From CBDFLS01 sp965249185 (lineage in GTDB: Bacteria > Chloroflexota > Dehalococcoidia > Lucifugimonadales > Australimonadaceae): a stretch of 64,000 bases of DNA. Positions 26,931 through 35,441 of the stretch are shown piece after piece. Positions within the stretch are counted from its first letter, which is position 1, and each line of letters starts with the position of its first letter. Both the position numbers and the translations under genes were made by a program. Under the pieces are notes generated by a model, which worked only from the letters and a program-made list of their open reading frames with translations, did no database searches and was not told the DNA's origin. The DNA lies in contig CBDFLS010000001.1 of assembly GCA_965249185.1 (NCBI GenBank), positions 372,001 to 436,000 on the forward strand. The letters run 5' to 3'.

Positions 26931-27518
26931 TCATTTGGGCTGAGACCGAGGCTGAGCAAGTACGGCTTTCCAGTGCGGAAGCAGCTTGTCCTTCTGAGAT
27001 CTATAGAAATACTCGAGCCGACTGATTGGCCAAAGCGGGAAGAACGAAGATATTAGTGCCACATACCCTTCGATTCGTTGCTCATCATGAGCAACAATCC
27101 CCATGACCAGGGCGAGGATATTGACTACCGTTAACGCTAAGAAAAAAGACGAATGGTGGTTCAGGACTAACCGTAACCTCTTTCGCTTGGACGGGTCTAG
27201 GACCGTCGCCCAGTGGTCATCCCAGCGAAAGTCAGCAGGGGAAAATCCCAGTTCGCTCTTAGCTCGGATGTACGCGTGTGCCGAATAGACCGTATTGATA
27301 TGAAAGTTCACAGCTCGAGCACATGCAAAAACGACGGCAGCGGAGGCCAGGTTCGCGAAATAGAAGTATGCTCCATCGCCAAAGACGTTTCCGAGGGTGA
27401 GTACTATCCCAAGGGAGCCAACAGCTGCTAGTTCAAACTCTTGGGTGCCCTTCAATCGCAGATGGATGTCATCTTTCAGTCTCGTGTATTCTTGCTCAAA
27501 TGAAACTTGATTTGGCAT
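26931..27518 (-). CDS. Four-helix membrane protein of unknown function
   Basis: A 195-aa protein with hydrophobic segments at about 27-46, 49-70, 121-142 and 150-168, and a long cytoplasmic-type loop rich in Asp and Arg between helices 2 and 3 (RWDDHWATVLDPSKRKR). The N-terminus (EQEYTRLKDDIHLRLKGTQEFE) is helical and charged. I do not recognise it. Its start is 45 bases from the attL-like site at 27563 and its stop is close to the IS3 relic. Confidence 0.65.
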   Translation of the reverse strand: MPNQVSFEQEYTRLKDDIHLRLKGTQEFELAAVGSLGIVLTLGNVFGDGAYFYFANLASAAVVFACARAVNFHINTVYSAHAYIRAKSELGFSPADFRWDDHWATVLDPSKRKRLRLVLNHHSSFFLALTVVNILALVMGIVAHDEQRIEGYVALISSFFPLWPISRLEYFYRSQKDKLLPHWKAVLAQPRSQPK

Positions 27519-27550
27519 GCCTCAGAACACCCCCTTCAAGATATCGAGGT

Positions 27551-27582
27551 CCTTCGCCACAGCATTCCTGCTTTGCCTTTTT
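27551..27582. other. attL-like half-site beside the second HTH gene
   Basis: From the dinucleotide CA (27563-27564) rightward the sequence matches the left attachment site of the island, with 24 of 28 bases identical including CCTGC-TTGCC and TTTTTGCCATGTG. The left half differs (CCTTCGCCACAG), as a different bacterial half-site would. The core sits exactly ten bases before the TTG of the HTH gene, as at 3246. Confidence 0.6.
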
Positions 27583-28019
27583 GCCATGTGAGTCTGACAG
27601 CTCCACGTCCCCTTGCAGCAGCCTATCAACGGGAGCTGAGGACCATAGGTGACCACCTCCGAAAGAAACGCTTTGACTTGGGTCTCTTGCAAAAGGAAGT
27701 TGCCCAGCGTATCGGTGTTGACACGGACTCCGTGACCAACTGGGAGAAGAACCGCTACGTACCGAGGCTCTACGCTATTCCCAGGATAATCGAATTTCTC
27801 GGGTACGTGCTATTCTCCAGTGACACCAGCAGTCTCGGGGAACGAATTGTCCATTTACGTCGTGCTTTGGGGGTCCGCCAAGAAGACTTAGCGCGACAAC
27901 TCGACGTCGACCCCACTACCCTCGCTCGATGGGAACGACGAGAGGGAAAACCGTCGCCACGACATCGGGTTATGTTGGACGAAATCCTTAACAGGCCGAC
28001 GTTACCTCCAAGGGTTTAA
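27573..28019 (+). CDS. Double-HTH (XRE-type) regulator, second copy
   Basis: Homologous to the protein at 3256 along its whole length: PFCHVSLTAPRPL, LGLLQKEVAQRIGVDTDSVTNWEK, and a second HTH with VRQEDLARQLDVDPTTLARWER. The C-terminus differs (RHRVMLDEIL). The TTG at 27573 has no Shine-Dalgarno sequence, as in the first copy; the frame remains open upstream to 27507. Differences between the two copies in the first 25 codons include several synonymous ones, which supports translation of this segment. It may control the element part to its right. Confidence 0.82.
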   Translation: MPFCHVSLTAPRPLAAAYQRELRTIGDHLRKKRFDLGLLQKEVAQRIGVDTDSVTNWEKNRYVPRLYAIPRIIEFLGYVLFSSDTSSLGERIVHLRRALGVRQEDLARQLDVDPTTLARWERREGKPSPRHRVMLDEILNRPTLPPRV

Positions 28020-29076
28020 CGCGAAGTCGTTCACTCCGCATGTTTCTTTATCCAGCCCAGCAGACTCTGGAAATCCACGAGTCCCATTCGGTACTGTACT
28101 GGCTCTGCGAAGCTCTTTGCGTCGGAAGTGAACTGGGAGGTTGTAACGATAAGACCAGAGCTTGCGTTCTCTTTCATTACAACCCCATACAAGGAGCGGA
28201 CAACGGTCACGCCGATAGGGTTTTCCCGTGCATTTCGCTTGCACTCGACGAGGTACAGCTGTTTGCCGAATGGAGTCTGAGCTAACGCAAGGATGTCTTT
28301 CCCCCCGTCCCGGGAGGGTGGCGTAAGAGTGACATCCATTCCTTCACGGGTAAGAAGCTCCGAAACGAGTTTCTCAAACACCCTTGGTGCCATGGCAAAC
28401 AGTTCTTCCGGACTTCGGGAAAGTCTACTGATGACTTTGGTCCACGCATCGACTGAGAATTCAAGGAGGGACTTCGACTCCTCCGGATGAGACGTGATCC
28501 GGGAGCCATACAAATTCTCGATCTGACTCCCGTGTTTCGTCTTCCCCGATTGGAGAATCTCATCCAAGTCCTGGGGCCAAAGCATCTCGCGTCTTCCTGT
28601 GGAGTTCTTGTAGCTCATCCCGAGTGAATAGCCAAATCCGTAAGTGTTGTAAAGAGCAATGGCCCTTTGCTCCTCTCGTGCGGTACGGCAACGGAGAATA
28701 GCATAATAGAGCATCGTCTTTACCGCGTTTCTTCCGGCGTCGGTCGCTGTCATCCCTGCCCATTCTCTCGGCATCGATTCCCGGTAGATCACCTCTCCGA
28801 CCTTTTCCATATACCAGAAAGTCATCCCATAGGCGGCCTCGGCGATCGCCTCCTTCGACCATCTCAAAGTAATACGCCACTCACCATTCCCCCTCCGTAG
28901 AATCTCGTCATCCTTCTGTCGTGCCTCGCCTGATTCAATGTGCAGCGAACGACCGCTCTTAGATTCTTCAAAGTGAAATGTGCGAGGCAGCTTCCGGTTA
29001 CTGGGTACAACAGCGACTCGTAGAATCCTCCGATCCCTTCTATATCCGACCTGTAGATTCGTAGGAGGATAGTATT

Positions 29077-29921
29077 GGGTATAGTCCCAAAACAGCCACC
29101 TGTGAGAGAATGGTGGCATGGGACGGAAGATTGGGTGCCCTCGATGTCAACACGCCAAGAGCTGGAGCATTCGGCGAGGTAAGAGTCGTTGTGCAGCCTG
29201 CCACTACGAGTGGGTGCCCAGGGCGCTGCCGCTTCGGTTGTCGCCAGGGGAGTGGCGGCGACTGTTGCGCTGGTTCGTCTTGGGGCAGAGTGCCGAGGTG
29301 ATTGCCCAGGAGGCCCGCCTGGAGCGAAAGCGAGTCCTGCGAGCCCTGATCGTGGTGCGCCAGGCCATGGTCCGGGACGTTCCCCATGTCTTCTCCGGCG
29401 TGGTGGAGGTCGACGAGACCTACCTGGGAGGTTCCTGGCGCAACAGGCGCCTGGCAAAGCGTGTTCAGGGCACGAAGCGGGGCCGTGGAACCACTAAGCA
29501 AGCTGTCTTTGGGATCCTGTGTCGAGGTGGCCTGGTGTGGGCGCAAGTGGTACCTAACGTGGAAGCCAAGACGCTGCTGCCGCTCCTGCACCAACGCGTG
29601 CAACGTGGCTCCATCGTCTGCTCGGACACCTTTACCAGCTACACGGGCGTCGCAGCGGGGGGCTACGTCCACCGGCTTGTGGACCACAGCCAGGCGTTCA
29701 GCGATCGGCAAGGGAGCCACGTCAACGGCTTGGAGGGCTTCTGGGGTTATCTCAAGCGGCGTCTGGCAGCCAAAGGGGGAGTCCCCCGAGAACGGCTGCC
29801 CCTCTATCTTGCTGAGTATGTCTGGCGCTACAATCATCGGCGTCTGTTGGGACCAGAACAGGTTAAGACATTGTTCAAGCTGCTTCAAAGCGAATCCGGT
29901 GGCTAAAACGGGACTTTACCC
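29077..29921 (+). mobile_element. IS1595-family insertion sequence, copy B
   Basis: An 845-bp element with the same ends as copy A, flanked by TAGTATT (29070-29076 and 29922-29928). It inserted in the Mrr-like gene before IS1380 copy C inserted ten bases away. Confidence 0.92.
29118..29906 (+). CDS. IS1595-family transposase, copy B
   Basis: Same protein as copy A except that the original stop codon TAA has become GAA, adding ESGG at the C-terminus (262 aa), and one Arg is Pro near GGVPRERLP. The DDE residues are kept. Confidence 0.92.
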   Translation: MGRKIGCPRCQHAKSWSIRRGKSRCAACHYEWVPRALPLRLSPGEWRRLLRWFVLGQSAEVIAQEARLERKRVLRALIVVRQAMVRDVPHVFSGVVEVDETYLGGSWRNRRLAKRVQGTKRGRGTTKQAVFGILCRGGLVWAQVVPNVEAKTLLPLLHQRVQRGSIVCSDTFTSYTGVAAGGYVHRLVDHSQAFSDRQGSHVNGLEGFWGYLKRRLAAKGGVPRERLPLYLAEYVWRYNHRRLLGPEQVKTLFKLLQSESGG

Positions 29922-29931
29922 TAGTATTTAT

Positions 29932-31637
29932 CCCGAATCCACCGAAGGACGTCCTTGGGGACAGCCCTTGAAGAAGCCAGCGGGTGCTCCTCTGAATCTG
30001 GGATAATGGTTTTGGAACAGAAACCCGCCCGGAAACAAGGAGCACCCAATAGATGCTGCCACAGAACAAACCCGACCGTATCCGCATCCTCTTTGACGAC
30101 CATCGCCTGGTGGCCAATGCCGGCCTGCTCCTGCCGGCCACCCTAGCCCGGCACCTGGGCCTGCGGGAACTCGTCGACCATCACCTTGACCTCGGCGGAG
30201 CGCCGGGACGGGCGAACACTGGGGACAAGATGCTGACGCTGGTCGCTTCCGCGCTGGCAGGCGGCGACTGCATCGACGACGCCGATGCGCTGCGCGCTGG
30301 TGGGACGGTCGGTGTTCTAGGCTGCGTGGTCAAGGCGCCATCCACCCTGGGGACCTTCCTGCGCAGCTTCCGGTGGGGGCATGTCCGTCAACTCGACCGC
30401 GTGAGCCGCCAGTTGTTGGCCCGGGCCTGGGCCGCTGGGGCCGGACCCGGCGACTCGCCCCTGACCATCGACCTGGACTCGACCATCTGCGAGACCTATG
30501 GACTGGCCAAGGAGGGAGCGCGCCACCACGGCTATACCGGCGCCCGCGGCTATCACCCGCTGCTGGCCATTGCCGCCGGCACCGGCGAGGTGCTGATGTC
30601 CCGGCTGCGCGAGGGCCGGGCCAACACCGCCCGTGGCGCCGCCCACTTCCTGCGTGAGACGGTGGGGCGGGTGCGCTACGGCGGGGCCAGGGGACAACTC
30701 ACGGTGCGGGCCGACAGCGGCTTCTACGCCCACACTGTCGTTGCCGCCTGCCGGGGAATGGATGTCCGCTTCTCTATCACCATCCGCCAGCGCGCCAGCC
30801 TGCGGGACCTGATCGAGGCGATACCAGAGGAGGACTGGACTCCCATTCCCTACTGGATGGACGGTGCCGCCGATGTCGCCGAGACGACTTACACCCCGTT
30901 CCAGACCAAGCCGGACGCCGCGCCGGTGCGGCTCATTGTCCGGCGGGTGAAGCCGACGCCCGGTTCCCAACTCGCCCTCTTCGCCAGATACAGCTATCAC
31001 GCCTTCATCACCGACCGCGATGGGGAGACGCTGGAACTGGAGGCCGATCATCGCCGCCACGCCGAGGTCGAGAACGCCATACGCGACCTCAAGTACGGCG
31101 TCGGGCTGAACCACATGCCGTCGGCGCGCTTCGCCGCCAACGGCGCCTGGCTGGCGGTCCAGGTGATGGCGCATAACCTGGCCCGCTGGACGGCGCGGAT
31201 TGGTCTGGGCGAGCGGACCGTGATCACCAAGACCCTCAGGCGGCGGGTCTTCGCTCTGGTGGGACGGATCACCCGCTCGGCGCGCCGCCTCACTTTGCAT
31301 CTCCCCCGGCGCTGGCCTTGGGAAACCCAGTTCAGTCGCGCCTTGGCCCGGCTGCAAGCCATTCCGTTCCCGGCCTGACGGCCAGCCGGCAACTGACCCA
31401 ACGTCCCCGCAATCTCGCGCCACCCCGGTCGCGAGAGTCCCCTGCTGCGTATCCTCTCGCCATCCCGCGCATCGCGCAACTCCCGCATAGGGCCTTAGGG
31501 GCCCTGTGCGGCGACTGAAGACCGGCCGCCGGCCTCCCATCTACCCCAAGACCCCAGGCCATCTCCCCTGTAGCTCCCTCACCCACCCCCTTCCGCTGTC
31601 CCCACGCCGTCCATCGGTGTCCTTCGGTGGATTCGGG
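29932..31637 (+). mobile_element. IS1380-family insertion sequence, copy C
   Basis: A 1706-bp element flanked by TTTAT (29927-29931 and 31638-31642). The left duplication overlaps the target repeat of IS1595 copy B, so this insertion is the younger of the two. Confidence 0.92.
30053..31378 (+). CDS. IS1380-family transposase, copy C
   Basis: An intact 441-aa transposase like copy B, with a Gly for Glu change in the ACRGMDVRF segment (AACREMDVRF in the others). Motifs are as described for copy A. Confidence 0.93.
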   Translation: MLPQNKPDRIRILFDDHRLVANAGLLLPATLARHLGLRELVDHHLDLGGAPGRANTGDKMLTLVASALAGGDCIDDADALRAGGTVGVLGCVVKAPSTLGTFLRSFRWGHVRQLDRVSRQLLARAWAAGAGPGDSPLTIDLDSTICETYGLAKEGARHHGYTGARGYHPLLAIAAGTGEVLMSRLREGRANTARGAAHFLRETVGRVRYGGARGQLTVRADSGFYAHTVVAACRGMDVRFSITIRQRASLRDLIEAIPEEDWTPIPYWMDGAADVAETTYTPFQTKPDAAPVRLIVRRVKPTPGSQLALFARYSYHAFITDRDGETLELEADHRRHAEVENAIRDLKYGVGLNHMPSARFAANGAWLAVQVMAHNLARWTARIGLGERTVITKTLRRRVFALVGRITRSARRLTLHLPRRWPWETQFSRALARLQAIPFPA

Positions 31638-31832
31638 TTTATCATAAACCCGCAAACCTTGCTTTAATCGTTTAAGATGGCGAGTTAACTGTTCCCGCAA
31701 GAGATTTTCCGGCGGCGTATATGACTTGACTTCGGTTACACCCGCGACGACCAGGTTGCCTGTCCTGCCGTAGCCATCCTCTCCGATCAGAAAGTACAGG
31801 TCGGCCACCATGGCTCTGGGACCTCGAGCACG

Positions 31833-32531
31833 ATGGAGTTCTTGCAGACAACCAAGCCCGAATTCGCAATTATCAGTGCAGGTCGGACTAACCAGTACGG
31901 CCATCCGCATCAGGAAGTTTTGCAGCGACTTCGAGACATCGAAGCCGACGTCCTTTACACTGATGTGACAGAGTCTGACGATACAATTGCCTTGACGTCT
32001 GACTGCGCTACATTCGAATTCCAGAGCTCTGAAATCGAGATTGGCTTCGCCCCCACTCCTCCACTGACTCCAACGGTGACTCCTCTCAGGGTTGCTTCAA
32101 CACCTACACCAACCTCTATGGCCACACCCACTTCGACCATTGCCCCGATTCCAACTTCTACCCCAGAGCCAACTGGCACAGCCTCTGTAGACGTGGACGT
32201 GAGAATCGACTGCGTATTCTACGACGGGTTGGTCCCTCGCAGCGAGTCCGACGAGTACGTGCAAGTGACAAACTACGGCGACGGTGTGAACTTGGCAGGC
32301 TGGGTGCTGCTTGACGGTGACGAAGGCTCTCCACGGCTGGTGTTCCCGGACTTGACCCTCCAGTCGGGCCAGAGCATCCGCATCTACACCAACGAGGTCC
32401 ATCCCGAGTGGGGCGGGTTCTCGTTTGGCTCAGGAAGGGCCGTCTGGAACAACAGTGACCCGGACGTAGCGGTTCTGCTCGACGCTGACGGCTCAGTGAT
32501 GTCGAGTAGAACCTACCCGCCAGGTTGTTGA
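31833..32531 (+). pseudogene. Metallo-beta-lactamase C-terminal fragment fused to a lamin-tail domain
   Basis: Residues 1-70 (KPEFAIISAGRTNQYGHPH and VLYTD) match the C-terminal end of the MBL-fold domain in ComEC-type and related secreted hydrolases. A Thr/Pro/Ser-rich linker follows (about 75-110). Residues about 118-232 look like a lamin-tail domain (DEYVQVTNYGDGVNLAGWVL, FPDLTLQSGQSIRIYT). Such proteins are usually exported and have about 200 more residues at the N-terminus including the metal-binding HxHxDH motif, all absent here. The 5' truncation coincides with the start of the Mrr-like frame on the other strand. Confidence 0.7.
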
Positions 32532-32779
32532 GCATTCAGATTGACTGAAGTTCGCGCACAGCCGAGTCGTCTTCGCCAAACTCTAGCTAGGATGGTACTT
32601 ACAACGGGTGCGCAGCGATGTCTATTGTGTAAACCACGCAACTACGATCGTAGCATTTCGCAAGTAATCATACCGAGAGGACACTTGATCCCAACGGGAG
32701 AAGCCGTCGATGGTCCGGTGGATCCGAAGGCGGGCGGGGTGAAGCTCAATAGGAAACGAAACAACCCCATCTAACTTAG

Positions 32780-34483
32780 CCCGAATCCACCGAAGGACAC
32801 CGATGGACGGCGTGAGGACAGCGGAAGGGGGTGGGTGAGGGAGCTACAGGGGAGATGGCCTGGGGTCTTGGGGTAGATGGGAGGCCGGCGGCCGGTCTTC
32901 AGTCGCCGCATAGGGCCCCTAAGGCCCTATGCGGGAGTTGCGATGCGCGGGATGGCGAGAGGATACGCAGCAGGGGACTCTCGCGACCGGGGTGGCGCGA
33001 GATTGCGGGGACGTTGGGTCAGTTGCAGGCTGGCCGTCAGGCCGGGAACGGAATGGCTTGCAGCCGGGCCAAGGCGCGACTGAACTGGGTTTCCCAAGGC
33101 CAGCGCCGGGGGAGATGCAAAGTGAGGCGGCGCGCCGAGCGGGTGATCCGTCCCACCAGAGCGAAGACCCGCCGCCTGAGGGTCTTGGTGATCACGGTCC
33201 GCTCGCCCAGACCAATCCGCGCCGTCCAGCGGGCCAGGTTATGCGCCATCACCTGGACCGCCAGCCAGGCGCCGTTGGCGGCGAAGCGCGCCGACGGCAT
33301 GTGGTTCAGCCCGACGCCGTACTTGAGGTCGCGTATGGCGTTCTCGACCTCGGCGTGGCGGCGATGATCGGCCTCCAGTTCCAGCGTCTCCCCATCGCGG
33401 TCGGTGATGAAGGCGTGATAGCTGTATCTGGCGAAGAGGGCGAGCTGGGAACCGGGCGTCGGCTTCACCCGCCGGACAATGAGCCGCACCGGCGCGGCGT
33501 CCGGCTTGGTCTGGAACGGGGTGTAAGTCGTCTCGGCGACATCGGCGGCACCGTCCATCCAGTAGGGAATGGGAGTCCAGTCCTCCTCTGGTATCGCCTC
33601 GATCAGGTCCCGCAGGCTGGCGCGCTGGCGGATGGTGATAGAGAAGCGGACATCCATTTCCCGGCAGGCGGCAACGACAGTGTGGGCGTAGAAGCCGCTG
33701 TCGGCCCGCACCGTGAGTTGTCCCCTGGCCCCGCCGTAGCGCACCCGCCCCACCGTCTCACGCAGGAAGTGGGCGGCGCCACGGGCGGTGTTGGCCCGGC
33801 CCTCGCGCAGCCGGGACATCAGCACCTCGCCGGTGCCGGCGGCAATGGCCAGCAGCGGGTGATAGCCGCGGGCGCCGGTATAGCCGTGGTGGCGCGCTCC
33901 CTCCTTGGCCAGTCCATAGGTCTCGCAGATGGTCGAGTCCAGGTCGATGGTCAGGGGCGAGTCGCCGGGTCCGGCCCCAGCGGCCCAGGCCCGGGCCAAC
34001 AACTGGCGGCTCACGCGGTCGAGTTGACGGACATGCCCCCACCGGAAGCTGCGCAGGAAGGTCCCCAGGGTGGATGGCGCCTTGACCACGCAGCCTAGAA
34101 CACCGACCGTCCCACCAGCGCGCAGCGCATCGGCGTCGTCGATGCAGTCGCCGCCTGCCAGCGCGGAAGCGACCAGCGTCAGCATCTTGTCCCCAGTGTT
34201 CGCCCGTCCCGGCGCTCCGCCGAGGTCAAGGTGATGGTCGACGAGTTCCCGCAGGCCCAGGTGCCGGGCTAGGGTGGCCGGCAGGAGCAGGCCGGCATTG
34301 GCCACCAGGCGATGGTCGTCAAAGAGGATGCGGATACGGTCGGGTTTGTTCTGTGGCAGCATCTATTGGGTGCTCCTTGTTTCCGGGCGGGTTTCTGTTC
34401 CAAAACCATTATCCCAGATTCAGAGGAGCACCCGCTGGCTTCTTCAAGGGCTGTCCCCAAGGACGTCCTTCGGTGGATTCGGG
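32780..34483 (-). mobile_element. IS1380-family insertion sequence, copy D
   Basis: A 1704-bp element flanked by CTTAG (32775-32779 and 34484-34488). It lies between the MBL/lamin-tail fragment and the DUF6602 gene and interrupts no recognisable gene. Confidence 0.93.
33037..34362 (-). CDS. IS1380-family transposase, copy D
   Basis: An intact 441-aa transposase with the protein sequence of the consensus copy (GTGEVLM and AACREMDVRF). It is in inverted orientation relative to copies B and C, so recombination between them could invert the intervening DNA. Confidence 0.93.
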   Translation of the reverse strand: MLPQNKPDRIRILFDDHRLVANAGLLLPATLARHLGLRELVDHHLDLGGAPGRANTGDKMLTLVASALAGGDCIDDADALRAGGTVGVLGCVVKAPSTLGTFLRSFRWGHVRQLDRVSRQLLARAWAAGAGPGDSPLTIDLDSTICETYGLAKEGARHHGYTGARGYHPLLAIAAGTGEVLMSRLREGRANTARGAAHFLRETVGRVRYGGARGQLTVRADSGFYAHTVVAACREMDVRFSITIRQRASLRDLIEAIPEEDWTPIPYWMDGAADVAETTYTPFQTKPDAAPVRLIVRRVKPTPGSQLALFARYSYHAFITDRDGETLELEADHRRHAEVENAIRDLKYGVGLNHMPSARFAANGAWLAVQVMAHNLARWTARIGLGERTVITKTLRRRVFALVGRITRSARRLTLHLPRRWPWETQFSRALARLQAIPFPA

Positions 34484-34522
34484 CTTAGACTGACGGTGAA
34501 AGGCTACCGACTTTCAGCATGA

Positions 34523-35245
34523 TTACTTCACGGCTCGCAGATATTCCTCATAATCAATAGCTGGAACTGTGCCAATGTCCTGGAGAAGCTTGAGGAAATT
34601 GATCAAGAAAGATACAAGAGAAATGTCGCGCGTCCCGATAATAAGTTTGGGGGTGTCGCCCGCAGTGTAGTTGACGACGAAAGCTCCTTCACGAAGAGCG
34701 CAACCTATATCGATCTGTTCGTCCTCGGATAGACTGTCGAGCGCTTTCGTAAACCGTTCGCCAAATGAGGGAGTCCAAGCGCTTTCAGTGGTCAGAATAC
34801 CTCCGATGATCTTGTTCGGAGCTTTGGGCGGATACTCGCCGCCGGCATGGACAATCCGTGTACTTGTACGACGTAGGTTTCGGACGGTCGCGATCTTATG
34901 ACCTGCGTACTCCACGTTCTCCTTGTCGAGCTCTTGCCTAACCTCGAACACGGCATAGGCGCTTTCTGCGGGCATGTAATGAACTCCGTCATCGTTGAAC
35001 AGCATCGGTGAGTACTGACGATCAAATACGACTACGTCCTGCTGGTCACTCGTAGTCCCGTCAGCGTCGATGAGGAAGCCTGTATCCACTTGGTAACGGC
35101 TAGGCAGGTAAGTCTCGAACAATTTGCGCCAGGAGGTCTCCGTCGCCGCTCCCTTTTCACCAGGATGCTCTATCGCTTCTCGGTTGCCTAATAGGCGCTC
35201 GACCAGCTCCCCTTGCTTCACTTTGAACAACTTTGCCAGTTCCAT
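34523..35245 (-). CDS. DUF6602-type nuclease-like protein
   Basis: A protein of about 240 aa with the arrangement typical of DUF6602: HPGEKGAATETSWRKLFETYLPSRY, then QQDVVVFDRQYSP and AVFEVRQEL. The pattern resembles a PD-(D/E)xK fold, though the expected EVK reads EVR, so catalysis is uncertain. ATG 35245 is preferred because the preceding nucleotidyltransferase tail stops 13 bases upstream on the same strand, giving an operon-like arrangement. DUF6602 proteins are often found near nucleotidyltransferases in defence loci, which supports a defence role by context. Confidence 0.7.
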   Translation of the reverse strand: MELAKLFKVKQGELVERLLGNREAIEHPGEKGAATETSWRKLFETYLPSRYQVDTGFLIDADGTTSDQQDVVVFDRQYSPMLFNDDGVHYMPAESAYAVFEVRQELDKENVEYAGHKIATVRNLRRTSTRIVHAGGEYPPKAPNKIIGGILTTESAWTPSFGERFTKALDSLSEDEQIDIGCALREGAFVVNYTAGDTPKLIIGTRDISLVSFLINFLKLLQDIGTVPAIDYEEYLRAVK

Positions 35246-35258
35246 GCTCTTAGCTACA

Positions 35259-35420
35259 TTAAGACTTTGAGAATAGGGGGCCAAACAACTCTTGCCACTC
35301 AGCTAGAGCACCACTGGTCTTCCCCTCTCGCTCTAGTCTAAGCGCTTCAGTGCAGCGAGCCTCAGCATCGCGAAGAGCATTCCAAGCCTCTGACAAGAGC
35401 TGTGGGGTGGGGTCGGATGG
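35259..35420 (-). pseudogene. C-terminal tail of a CD-NTase-like nucleotidyltransferase
   Basis: A 53-residue open tail reads SDPTPQLLSEAWNALRDAEAR, then EWQELFGPLF before TAA. This is the pattern at the end of SMODS-type nucleotidyltransferases (the CBASS cGAS-like family): a DPT-P segment, a helix and a final W-x-x-LFG. The rest has been removed at the border of the IS150-like element at 35427. It shows that a cyclic-nucleotide-type synthase once preceded the DUF6602 gene. The call rests on a short match. Confidence 0.5.
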
Positions 35421-35441
35421 CAATAGTGGACACCAAACCTT

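Larger units (their letters stand above)
28031..31811 (-). pseudogene. Mrr-type restriction endonuclease-like gene with two IS insertions
   Basis: The C-terminal domain has FEKLVSELLTREGMDVTLT, SRDGGKDILA and YLVECKR, the D-x(n)-ExK pattern of Mrr-type PD-(D/E)xK nucleases. The 5' part lies beyond the insertions (31643-31811) and has its own TEVKSY segment. Removing both IS elements and one copy of each target repeat gives one continuous frame of about 405 aa, reading VYDKYYPPTNLQ at the join. Such nucleases cut modified DNA (type IV restriction). The present 5' end at about 31811 abuts a truncated gene on the other strand, so the N-terminus may be missing. Confidence 0.78.
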
